Source of the DNA: Hedera helix
Lineage: Eukaryota > Streptophyta > Magnoliopsida > Apiales > Araliaceae
DNA: 64,000 nucleotides
Assembly (NCBI GenBank): GCA_947179155.2
Contig: OX359265.1
Location: 58,539,540 to 58,603,539 of the forward strand
Reading direction: 5' to 3'
This document shows positions 37,203-46,962 of this stretch, piece by piece. Under the pieces are notes generated by a model that was not told the origin of the DNA, ran no database searches, and saw nothing but the letters and a program-made list of their open reading frames with translations. The first letter of the stretch is position 1; each line of letters opens with the position of its first letter. Made by a program: the position numbers and the translations under genes.

Positions 37203-37630
37203 CAAAATTAAATATTATATTCATTTTAATAATTAAAAAGTGAGACATAAAACGAATTTTAATTTTATATCCTATTTTTTAATAGTTAAGAAAAAATTAT
37301 TCAGTACTCTTGGGGTATTGTCACGTGGTGTCCCATGACCCACTGCACGAGTAATTGGTGATCTTGAGATAAATTCACGTGGTATTTTAGATCAATGAAA
37401 TATTTCTATTTCAGTAGGTCCATAGTTGCAAGTAGTGAGACACTACTAAAATAGAAAGATTTTATTGACTTGAGATACCACGTGATATTATCCCATGACT
37501 ATTAAATAAATTTTTTTATTGTATATATTGAAATGACAAATATAATTAACTTAAAATATTATATGATAATATCTTAAGAATATTAAATAATTTTTTATAA
37601 TTAAAATAAATATAATATTTAAATCTTGTA
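37203..37630. mobile_element. Foldback element carrying three G-box cores
   Basis: Nested inverted repeats. The outer arms, AAATATTATATTCATTTTAA against its complement near 37590-37616, enclose inner arms around CACGTGGTATTTTAGATCAA. CACGTG occurs at 37322-37327, 37376-37381 and 37479-37484. No coding capacity; interpreted as a MITE-like foldback. Confidence 0.55.
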
Positions 37631-40092
37631 GTCTCGTACTTATGCTTATGTAATTAATTGCAGCAGTAATTTCAGCCGGTACAGGAGAGTGATGACAATT
37701 CTGAAGCAAGTGACATACACTTCAGCTTTGCAGCCTCCCAGATCAGCCAGCCAGCCAGTTTTTTTTTTCTAAATACAGCCAGTCACTTTTCTTTTTTTTT
37801 TGTGCTACTTTTACCAACGACCACTCGATAAGCCAGTCAGTTTTTGTTTCACTCGTTGAATTTTTTGCTTTTTATGAATAAGGTAATGAATGGTAAGGAT
37901 CTCCAATTTTTTACCTAAAAAAATATTTTATTATTATTATTATTATTGATTGAGGTGATGTTATGTAATTAACTATATTATAAATTATTATTAAAATATT
38001 TAATATCATATTATTTAAAACTCGTTTAACACTAAAAATATAAAACCACTAATATTATCGCATAAATGATAGCATATTTGTTGAAAAACGAAATAATAGC
38101 AACCGGTAACTAACAGGAAAATAAAATACAAAGATTTGAATTTAGAGAATGTAATAAGACCGTTTAAAAAGGTTATATATAAAATAATACTTGCTTTATA
38201 AATTTTAATTCATTCCATAAAAATAATCTTATTCATAAATTTCAGTAATATTAAGAATATATATTTGCTTAATTTGTACTCGTAGAAATATAACTTGTTA
38301 ATTTAATAGTATAGTTAGTACGATTACATAATCATAGAGGGTAAATTTGAAGACATGGCGTTATTAATTACTAAAAATATACTCTTTTTATGTATCTCAC
38401 TTTCAGAACTACTAATTGTTAATTTAACAATTCAAAGGTCAAATAGTTTTCAAGTTGGATAGAAATATAATTGATGAAATTAAATTAATGCTGACCAATG
38501 GAGTTGAGGGCCAGCTGTAAAGTATTCCAAAAGGTTATGATCAGAATTTCAACTATTACAATCCTCCAAGAACACAATCACTAATAAGAGGAGTATATAT
38601 ATATATATATATATGCCCTCTTTTGGTTATTCAGTAAAAAAATTAATGTCCAATGGATGCATGCCCCCTCAACAGCAGACTGACTGACTGACAGACAGTA
38701 CATACAACCTTAAATTCCCACTTTAGGGAGGGGGGGAAGGTCAAAATATAAAAAGGAAAGCTCCATGCAACTTCATTTGTTGCTTGATCAGCTCATCACA
38801 TATACGTAATTGTGCGAAAGTAGACTCCGATTTTAATATGAATAAAACATAATATTGTCTACTCGCGATAGCATTTACACCTTTAAATTCATCACATCAA
38901 TTTTAATACGTTGTATGTTGTATTTAAGGACTAAATATTATATTTATAAATTAAATAAATTATGTTTAAAATAATTAAATTGTAATTAGACGAATATAAA
39001 TTTTAAATGTATTTAAATTTTTAAACGCCGAGTAATTAAACATACACTAAAAACTCACAAGTAATTTTGCTAGTTGCGACTAAATTATGTATGGAATTAT
39101 GTTGTCCGGAATTGCTGTGTTTAGGAATTGCTTATGTTGAGCTAAGAAATGCGATGGCATGAATCTAGTAGACATGTACATGTTTCCTTTTTATTTATTT
39201 TTTCCAAGCTTTGCAGCTGCATGGCTTTTTCAGAGTGCCCGAATTGTGTTTAAAAAGAATTAATAAATATTCCAGAAAGGGAGAGATGCCCAAAAAATAG
39301 TGTACTTGGATAAAGAAAAAAATATGCATGTAAAAAGTATAGGAAAAACAGCTGGAGTGGTGGTAGCTCTTTTGTCTTCTATTTCAAGTGCAACATTTGG
39401 AATTGGAATTGTTTTGGGCATGTGGGACCCCTATATATATAATGTTGCCTTACTTAATTCCAAAAATTTACTACAATTTTGGTATTTTCCCCACAGAAAA
39501 AGAGAGGGATTAAAAGAGTGGCATCTAATAACTGGTTGACATTGACAAAAGTGGGACTACTTTTATATATATATATATTAGGGTGAAGGGTATGTTGAGC
39601 ACAAAGACAAATTTTAAGGTTCAACATCAGGCTGCCTGGAAACCAACTTTGAGAATCTAGAAATCACAATAATTTTAATGTTTCAATTTCCGTGTCCATG
39701 ATGAACATATTTATCATTGTTCAAAATTTTGCTTTAATGATAGTAATTGACACAAATATTCATAGTAGGTTTAGATATCATACCAATTTCGTTAAAAAAA
39801 AAATCAAATTTATAAAAAAAAAATCTCAGCAAAAATTATCGATAATCAAATTCCTCCCTAATTTATAATTACAAAAGAATTTAATTATAACGCTTAAAAC
39901 CTAAAAAAGTAATCTCAAATGCAACTCGTCAAAAATAAATAATAAACTAAATTAGGATAATTAATAAATAAATAAATAAATAAAACTACATAATCAGTCT
40001 TAAACTCCAATCAAATTCAAAATTTGATATATATGACGACCCTAAGCCGAGTTTATATAATGCGAATTGCGATCACACTTTATTTCTGTCAT

Positions 40093-40094
<2 letters not shown>

Positions 40095-40180
<86 letters not shown>
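40095..40180. repeat. (TA)n(GA)n microsatellite
   Basis: About 30 bp of TA followed by about 55 bp of GA. Confidence 0.95.
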
Positions 40181-40183
<3 letters not shown>

Positions 40184-40423
40184 GATGTCAAGTTTTTCTA
40201 AAAGAAGTTGAGTTAGTCTAAATGATAGATATATCTATTAGGTGCATGAGAGAGACAAAATTACAACACTATCATAATTTTCCTAAGATGTTAACTACAT
40301 TAGGGTACGTACAGTTCATTCTTTTATAGTTCCCAAGTGGCAAGATAATTTGTATAGCATAATTAATTTATTTAATGAAGTCTTTTATATAGTTCAAGCA
40401 AGCATTCAGTTCAAAATATGCAT

Positions 40424-40464
<41 letters not shown>

Positions 40465-40791
40465 AAAATAAAATTTAAAAGTTAAATAAAAGTTTGATTT
40501 TGAGAGTAGAATGAAGATGGAAGGCTGGTATAGGAACAATATTTAATTTGTCTTATAGCTAGTATGGGTATGCCTGTCTAAATGAGGACAATTTTGGTGG
40601 GTGTCCGTCTCTCTCAAGGGTTCGATTACTCATTACCTTTTTTTGGAGACTGAATGTGTTTTACTGTAAACAGAAACGTTTCGGCATCTAGTACGTACTT
40701 GCAGTAGCATGAAAAACTTGATCCCTCAACCACTCATTTTTATTGCTTTTATTTAATATACACACACTACTCTCTACATTTCACCCTAACT

Positions 40792-40827
<36 letters not shown>

Positions 40828-40969
40828 TTTGATTCTAAGGAGTTAATTTAGGTAGATCATTTCCTAAAGAAGAAGAAAGGGATAAATTTGGTAGTAAATT
40901 AAGGGCAATAAAATGTTCAAGACACAAGTTTTTACAACCTGATGCATCCATCATTTTTTCTAGACTAAC

Positions 40970-41005
<36 letters not shown>

Positions 41006-41742
41006 GTTCCCAAAAATGTTTCTAGAGCAGAACCAATTACTATCCAGTGTACAATAATTCCGTTCCTTCACAATTCGCCGATAGGAATGAAACCCAAAAA
41101 GATGAAGAGAGTGAAGAAAAGGTTAAAAAAAATCTCAGAATTTTCTTTTCTTGGCCGCCAGCTATTCTTTTTCTTTCGTCTTATGTATCTCTTTTAATTT
41201 GTCCAAGTCATATATTTTGATTTCTTATTTTTCTTTCATTCTGTTACGTTGATAATTAATTAACAAACATTTAATTAATTTAATAGAATATTCAAATTTT
41301 ATATTTTTAATAAATTCAACTTAATAATTATAATTTTTACAAATATAATCAGCTATTGTATAAAATATGCCAAAAAAAGTGACTTAAACAATTTTTTTTC
41401 AAAGAAAACGATAACTTTTATTCACATCACAAACACAACATAAATACAAACAAGTTTAGAGCAGGAGGACACACAAGTCGGGGTGGCACTCCCTCTACCG
41501 CCAGAGTTAGTCATATTAGAGAAAGACCTGTGACCGGCTAGTCAAAGCACGAATTTGGCTCAAGGAACGCTAATCTAGCGGCACTCAAACGACACGGACT
41601 GACTAATAAACTAAAGTGAGCGGAGCGTGGCGTGGCGTATCAGGAATATTCAGGATAAGGGCCAAGTCCAAAACGCATGGATGGCTATGCTACGCCCGGA
41701 ATCCAACTTTGATAATCTGCAGAAAACACCCACTACTTTCAA

Positions 41743-42957
41743 TTGGCCTTTATCCATTTGCATTACAAGAATAATATTATGGGGATGACAGTAAATCCTC
41801 CATTCCATTCTTCACTGTCACCAAAAATTCCAGCCAATCTCCGGCAAAAGACCGCCGGCGGGAGGCCCTCATTCATCTACCGTTATGGCAATATTACCCA
41901 TCAACCCCATCCTTCTTGTTATCAAAATAACCCAAAGCAAAAGCAAAAGCCTAAGCCTAAGCCTTTTCTCTTCATCAGAAGCAACACTCCTATTTCCGCC
42001 TCCTCTACCTCTACTACTACTACAAGTGATTCAATAGTTCAAGTGACTGATTTAAAGGACAATTCCAGTAAATGGGAATGGAAAGGCCACTCCATTAATT
42101 ACTTTGTTTATAAAGCTGCCCAAGAATCTTCTTCAAATCATCCCGTGCTTCTAGTTCATGGTTTTGGTGCATCCATCCCCCACTGGCGCAAGAACATCAA
42201 GGTAATAGCTCAAAATCGCACCGTTTATGCAATTGATCTTCTTGGGTTTGGTGATTCTGACAAGCCCGCAGGCTATGAATACACAACGGAGAAATGGGCC
42301 GAGTTAATTTTAGATTTCTTGAATGAAATTGTTCAAAAACCAACTGTGCTTATAGGAAACTCTGTTGGTAGTCTTGCTTGTGTAATTGCTGCGGCCGATT
42401 CCACTCAGTCGTTGGTCAAAGGCCTTGTTTTGTTAAATTGTGCAGGGGGTATGAATAATAAGGCCATTGTTGATGATTGGAGGATTAAACTTTTATTGCC
42501 TCTGCTTTGGTTTATTGATTTCTTGTTGAAGCAAAAAGGGATTGCTTCATTTGTTTTTCAAAGAGTCAAACAGAGGGAGAATTTAAAGAAGATTTTGTTA
42601 TCTGTTTATGCAAATAAAGAATCTGTGGATGATGAACTAGTAGAGATTATCAAGACTCCGGCAGACGGGGAAGGGGCACTTGATGCTTTTGTTGCCATTG
42701 TGACAGGGCCTCCTGGCCCAAATCCAGTGCAGTTAATGCCTAAAATTACTGTACCTGTCCTAATATTGTGGGGCGATGAAGATCCATTTACACCGCTTGA
42801 TGGGCCTGTTGGTAAATACTTTTCCTCTCTTCCTTCTCAAGCATCAAATATTAGTCTCTCTGTTTTGAAGGGGGTAGGGCATTGCCCTCACGATGATAGG
42901 CCAGAGTCAGTCCATGACAAGCTGCTCCCTTGGCTGGCCCTTCTTCCTGCTTCATGA
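41743..42957 (+). CDS. Alpha/beta hydrolase fold protein, probably plastid-targeted
   Basis: 404-residue single-exon protein. The N-terminal ~95 residues are Ser/Thr-rich and basic with a Lys-Pro repeat (KQKQKPKPKP), consistent with a chloroplast transit peptide. The hydrolase domain starts near WEWKGHSINYFVY (111-123). Seen: oxyanion motif HGFGAS (139-144), nucleophile elbow GNSVGS with Ser207, probable acid Asp347 in WGDEDPFTP, and His380 in GVGHCPHDD; this is a complete Ser-Asp-His triad. The family, related to pheophytinase and chlorophyll-dephytylase-like plant hydrolases, contains plastid enzymes, but the substrate cannot be told from sequence. An alternative start is the in-frame ATG at 41779 (MGMTVN). 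The left LTR of the retrotransposon lies 844 bp downstream of the stop. An intronless gene is unusual beside its many-exon neighbours. Confidence 0.9.
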   Translation: MAFIHLHYKNNIMGMTVNPPFHSSLSPKIPANLRQKTAGGRPSFIYRYGNITHQPHPSCYQNNPKQKQKPKPKPFLFIRSNTPISASSTSTTTTSDSIVQVTDLKDNSSKWEWKGHSINYFVYKAAQESSSNHPVLLVHGFGASIPHWRKNIKVIAQNRTVYAIDLLGFGDSDKPAGYEYTTEKWAELILDFLNEIVQKPTVLIGNSVGSLACVIAAADSTQSLVKGLVLLNCAGGMNNKAIVDDWRIKLLLPLLWFIDFLLKQKGIASFVFQRVKQRENLKKILLSVYANKESVDDELVEIIKTPADGEGALDAFVAIVTGPPGPNPVQLMPKITVPVLILWGDEDPFTPLDGPVGKYFSSLPSQASNISLSVLKGVGHCPHDDRPESVHDKLLPWLALLPAS

Positions 42958-43801
42958 CGAAAGCTTTTGTATATTGTAATTTGACAGCATTCATTATTCA
43001 GTTACGTATCTATACCAGTTTTTTTCCCCTCTCTTTTTTTGAAGATATGTATACAGAACATAATAAATGAACCCAACTTCTGGAAAAATAGCTAGCAAAA
43101 CAATCAAAGTTAAACAAGGAATATGGCACCTTAAATTTAGTACAACTTGCAAGTCAAAAGACGTTTGGCAACCAAGTTTTAGTATCAGAATTGAAAGCAA
43201 TTTAAGTTTAGTATTTAATTACAATTCAAAGGCTCAGAATTGAGTTGCCAAACACAATTTGTGTTTTGAATCTGAATACACACGTACATTTATGGGTTAT
43301 TCCAATCCATCTACAACAATTGACCAATAAAACCAAATTACAAGCACAACTTGTGACGTATAGATAATAAATAAATAAATAAACAAAATTCGATATTGTA
43401 TCTTTAATAAAACGGGATCTGCACATCTTTCTTTTACTCGGTAATTATATTTACATGGCATATGTGAGGCCAATTAATTATAGTTTCAAATCAGAGTAAA
43501 AACTTTTTATGCTTGTGGTTAGCGGTCTAATATGTGCTTCGAATCATTAGTCAAGGATCCAAGGGAAATAATAATAATAATAAATAATAATAGTCATTTT
43601 TTGTTGACGGTGATAACAGAGAGAATAATAGCCGCATGCATGCGTGTCTTGTTTCAATATACATGAAGCTACAAGTTTGATAGTAACTAGGAGCAGTATT
43701 TTTGGTCGTTTGTGAAATAGTAGTTGAGGGTAGATGGCACATATAGAAAGAGAAACAACATGATTCAAGTCTTATCATCATCATAGTACTAAATTGGAAA
43801 G
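42958..43801. other. 3' flank of the hydrolase gene and retrotransposon target flank
   Basis: Holds the 3' UTR of the hydrolase, short AT-rich repeats (AATAAATAAATAAATAAAC near 43365; an ATA run near 43567) and the left target-site duplication GAAAG (43797-43801). No gene recognised. Confidence 0.6.
43797..43801. repeat. Target-site duplication (left), GAAAG
   Basis: The same five bases follow the third LTR at 62857-62861. A single matching pair around the three-LTR array shows that the array occupies one insertion site. Confidence 0.9.
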
Positions 43802-44338
43802 TGTTGGGCTGAGATAGTTTGGGCCCGGGTTTGGACCCATACTGGTTTGTTTGGTTGGTCCCTATTAATTCATTGGGTTGGGCCCGACTGAATTGGCTAT
43901 TGGACCCTTCATTTGGACGGATGGGTTGTTTGGAAGAAGAAAAGTCAGCCTACTTGGAATATGAAGAGACTGCTTGGGGAATAACGGTTGTTTGAAAGAG
44001 AGACATTTATTTGGTTGATTAATGCCAGCAATTATGGCTGCATGGGCATATAAAAGGGAAACAACAGGAAAGAAAAAAGACTACTGAACAACTGATTACT
44101 TACTTATTTAAACAGAACCAATTTTCCAGCATACAAGCTCTCTACTACCAGAGAAATCTGTAAACACCATCATCATTTTAGTGAATTATTCTCTTTCCCC
44201 GTGGTTTTTTCCCGATTTGGGTTTCCACGTAAATCTCTTGTGTCTTTACAGTAATTTCTCTTAATTAATTGTGTTTGACGTTTGATTTCACTTGTTATTT
44301 TGTGATTTAAACGGGTGCTACAAAATTTGGCGTTAACA
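43802..44338 (+). repeat. LTR 1 (5' LTR of copy 1)
   Basis: 537 bp. A TATA box (TATAAAA, 44049-44055) in CATGGGCATATAAAAGGG fits a start of genomic transcription near 44080. It differs from LTR 2 at three positions seen by eye and from LTR 3 at two; all are C/T or G/A differences. Confidence 0.95.
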
Positions 44339-44339
44339 T

Positions 44340-44357
44340 TGGCGCTAGAAGGAGGGG
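44340..44357 (+). other. Primer binding site, copy 1
   Basis: TGGCGCTAGAAGGAGGGG begins two bases after the LTR end, where a tRNA 3' end (…CGCCA) would pair. Tat-group elements often use tRNA-Arg; I did not verify which tRNA matches. Confidence 0.75.
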
Positions 44358-44408
44358 CGTTCTGTTTGAAAAATCACAGTTGAAGTAAGAATCAAGTTTA
44401 GCAGGATT

Positions 44409-46400
44409 ATGGATTATCAGAATAATCATGTGGAGCGGACAGGTTCGTCAACACCAACGGTTAGAGGCTCGGTGAAGGATAGATTGGGTCCTTCCCATCA
44501 AAGGGGAGGATCGATGGCATCACACTCTAACTCAGTTCGTCAGCGTTTGTCTTCCTTTGACTCTCCTGGTTTGGGACATGATAGAGGGATCATTCGTCAA
44601 GATTCTGTTCGGGAACACACGGTTGGGGGAGAAGATCTCCATGAGCAAAGGGAGTCTATTAAAAGACAGAGGATTAAAGCGGCAGAGGAGGCTATGTTAT
44701 CTCTTCAACATCAGCAAGAAGGATGGACTGTTCTACTGACAGAATTGAAAAGAGATGAAGAGCCTCAGAACACAGTGCAAGGGTCTGGAGTACAGACACC
44801 CCAGAGTAGAGGGGTTCGGGGACGGGTGAATGACCCACCCACATCACAATACGGAGTCGAAAATAAATATGGCCCACCAAAGCCACAGTCGGAGCAAGCA
44901 GGTGGAGGGCCGACCCCTTTTAGGGATAGGGGATCCACTTATTCAGATCGAAGGAGGCGTTCACCATCTCCCCAAAGACGTCATGCCCGAAGTAGGAGCC
45001 CGAGGAGGGGTTCGGGATATGGGCCCAAGGATCGAGAAGTACGAAGCCCGAGGAGAGGTTCAGGGTATGTGCCCGATGAAAGAGAAATCAGGAGCCCGAG
45101 GAGAGGTTCGGGGTATGTGCCCGATGATCGGGAAATACGGAGCCCGAGGAGAGGTGCGGGTTATATCCGTGATGATTGGGAAGTTCGTAGCCCGAGAAGG
45201 AATTCAGGGGCTGAACCTGATATTCAGAAAGTTAATGATAGTGATGATCCCTTACTGAAAAGAATGGTAGAATTGGAACGACAACTGGCCGAAGTAAAGG
45301 CAGTAGCAAAGCCCACCAATACCAATTCTCCATTCTCAGTTGTGATCAATATGGAGAAGGCTGATCCGAAGATGAAGCTGCCACCATTGGAGTCTTTCGA
45401 TGGCACTGGAGATCCCTACGATCATACCAACTCTTATGAGATTGTGATGGGGTACTACAACCATTCAGATGCAGGGATGTGCAAGATTTTTATAACCACT
45501 CTGAAGAAGGCAGCAAAACAATGGATTGTGTCTCTGCCGCCGGGGAGCATTAATTCATGGAAGGAACTGTGTGATAAATTCCATGACCGGTTCGGCAGCA
45601 ACAAAAGAAGGGGTAAGCTGACTGCATCGTTGATGCAAATCAAACAAAAGGGAGATGAGACCCTTGGCCAGTACGTGCAAAGATTCAGAGAGACAGCAGG
45701 GGCCGTAGTAAACCTGGATATGACCCAGGCGTTGAGCTTCTTCACAACGGGGTTGGACATCTACAGATCAAAGAAGCTAATGAAGAATATAATGTTCAAA
45801 CCACCGAAGGATCTAGCCGATGCTTATGAACGAGCCGAGAATTTCATTGTCATTGAGGAGGCCATGACTACTTTGTCCAAAAATCATAGGGGATCTGAAC
45901 AGTACAAACCTAAGGAAGGGAAGTCGGATGTGATGGATAGGTTGGGCCCGAGGGGCAATAATCAGGCGAATAAACCACCCGCCCAACCTAGGTTTGGACA
46001 AAAACAATTTACTCCCCTGAACACTGATCGGGTGCATGTGCTGAATGAAATCAGGGGTACTCAGTTTTATGAACCCCCACGGAGTAAAAGGGGTTATGAA
46101 GGATTTCAAAATCAGTTCTGTGAATACCATCAGAACAGAGGACATGATGCTGAAGGATGTCCAGATTTAAAGAAATTGATTGAGAAAAATATCCAACATG
46201 GACGACAGCAACATTTTGTTGCCGGGAGAACAGTCCCACAGGGGGTTCGGCCCCAAAAGAATGATCATAACGAGGCTAGTGGGAGTCAGCCGAGACGGGT
46301 CATTGATGTCATAAGTGGGGGTATGCCCATAAAGTCATCGGGAAAACGCAGAAGATCCACCTCAGATGTGGTGATGGCTGTAGCAGAGACAGCCGATTAA
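44409..46400 (+). CDS. gag: Retrotransposon Gag, copy 1
   Basis: 663-residue structural protein; ATG 70 nt after the LTR. An N-terminal charged region is followed by five 16-residue repeats beginning RSPRRGSGY (44994-45233), which resemble the RS domains of splicing factors. The retrotransposon gag domain follows (~330-450; WIVSLPPGSINSWKELCDKF, LTASLMQIKQ, ETLGQYVQRFRE). Near the C-terminus is a Cys/His motif, CEYHQNRGHDAEGC, typical of Tat elements. The frame ends at TAA (46398-46400), 22 codons after a conserved ISGG motif. The protease lies in the next frame. Gag would form virus-like particles packaging element RNA (family knowledge). Confidence 0.93.
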   Translation: MDYQNNHVERTGSSTPTVRGSVKDRLGPSHQRGGSMASHSNSVRQRLSSFDSPGLGHDRGIIRQDSVREHTVGGEDLHEQRESIKRQRIKAAEEAMLSLQHQQEGWTVLLTELKRDEEPQNTVQGSGVQTPQSRGVRGRVNDPPTSQYGVENKYGPPKPQSEQAGGGPTPFRDRGSTYSDRRRRSPSPQRRHARSRSPRRGSGYGPKDREVRSPRRGSGYVPDEREIRSPRRGSGYVPDDREIRSPRRGAGYIRDDWEVRSPRRNSGAEPDIQKVNDSDDPLLKRMVELERQLAEVKAVAKPTNTNSPFSVVINMEKADPKMKLPPLESFDGTGDPYDHTNSYEIVMGYYNHSDAGMCKIFITTLKKAAKQWIVSLPPGSINSWKELCDKFHDRFGSNKRRGKLTASLMQIKQKGDETLGQYVQRFRETAGAVVNLDMTQALSFFTTGLDIYRSKKLMKNIMFKPPKDLADAYERAENFIVIEEAMTTLSKNHRGSEQYKPKEGKSDVMDRLGPRGNNQANKPPAQPRFGQKQFTPLNTDRVHVLNEIRGTQFYEPPRSKRGYEGFQNQFCEYHQNRGHDAEGCPDLKKLIEKNIQHGRQQHFVAGRTVPQGVRPQKNDHNEASGSQPRRVIDVISGGMPIKSSGKRRRSTSDVVMAVAETAD

Positions 46401-46962
46401 AACAGAACGACTATATCCGGGGTCTCTGATTTCATTTTCAGATGAGGACTATCCAGTTGACTCAGTTGAACCTCATGAAGGGGCATTGGTGATAACTGCC
46501 CAAGTAGGGCCCGTTGATATAAAAAGAATTATGATTAACAACGGGTCTTCGGTTGATGTTTTATACAGTCATGCTTACCAACGCATGAACCTGGAGGGAA
46601 TCAAGCTGGAGGTTGGCCAGGAATCTCCATTATATGGGTTCGGGAATGAAGCGGTGCCAGTAATCGGCACAATAGAGCTGCCCATGGTGTTCGGGGAGTC
46701 TCCCAGACAAGTGACAGTCAACGTCAAGTTCTTCGTGGTGCAAGTAGATTCGGCTTACAATGCCATTCTTGGAAGGACGACTTTGTCAGCACTCCAAGCA
46801 GTTACTTCCATTGCCCATTTTAAAATGAAGTTCCCTACCCCACATGGAGTCGGGGAAGTTAAGGGAGATCTGGACATTGCCAGAAGATGTTATAGGCATA
46901 CTCTTACAGCACCAGTGATCGGAGTCAGCAAAATGAGACAAACTTTGACAGTTGATGTTTGA
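46384..46962 (+). CDS. Retrotransposon aspartic protease domain, copy 1 (altered active site)
   Basis: Open frame of 192 codons, one nucleotide ahead of gag and overlapping its last 17 nt; no ATG start is needed if made by frameshift or splicing. After SFSDEDYPVDSVEPHEGAL the protease fold begins at LVITAQVGPVDIKR. The active-site motif, normally D(T/S/N)G, reads IMINNGSSVDVL, with Asn in place of the catalytic Asp (at about 46534). The flap and ILGRTTL motif are present. The frame stops at 46962 and overlaps pol. Inactive if the Asn is real; the same change is in copy 2. Confidence 0.85.
   Translation, partial: QRQPIKTERLYPGSLISFSDEDYPVDSVEPHEGALVITAQVGPVDIKRIMINNGSSVDVLYSHAYQRMNLEGIKLEVGQESPLYGFGNEAVPVIGTIELPMVFGESPRQVTVNVKFFVVQVDSAYNAILGRTTLSALQAVTSIAHFKMKFPTPHGVGEVKGDLDIARRCYRHTLTAPVIGVSKMRQTLTVDV

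Larger units (their letters stand above)
36006..41742. other. AT-rich intergenic region
   Basis: 36006 to about 36170 is the leader and promoter of the CCT gene. The rest has no convincing coding sequence. It holds two foldback elements (36707-37077, 37203-37630) and microsatellites: (TA)n at 38595-38615, (TA)n(GA)n at 40095-40180, (TA)n(CA)n at 40426-40464, (GA)n at 40793-40822 and (TTA)n at 40972-41004. A less AT-rich patch at about 41400-41700, next to an A-rich end on the minus strand, could be a retroposon 3' end. The 79-codon open frame at 39300-39539 is not recognisable. Confidence 0.55.

Noticed and set aside
44830..45258. 142-codon frame overlapping gag
   Set aside because: Out-of-frame shadow of the RS repeats; repetitive DNA stays open in several frames.
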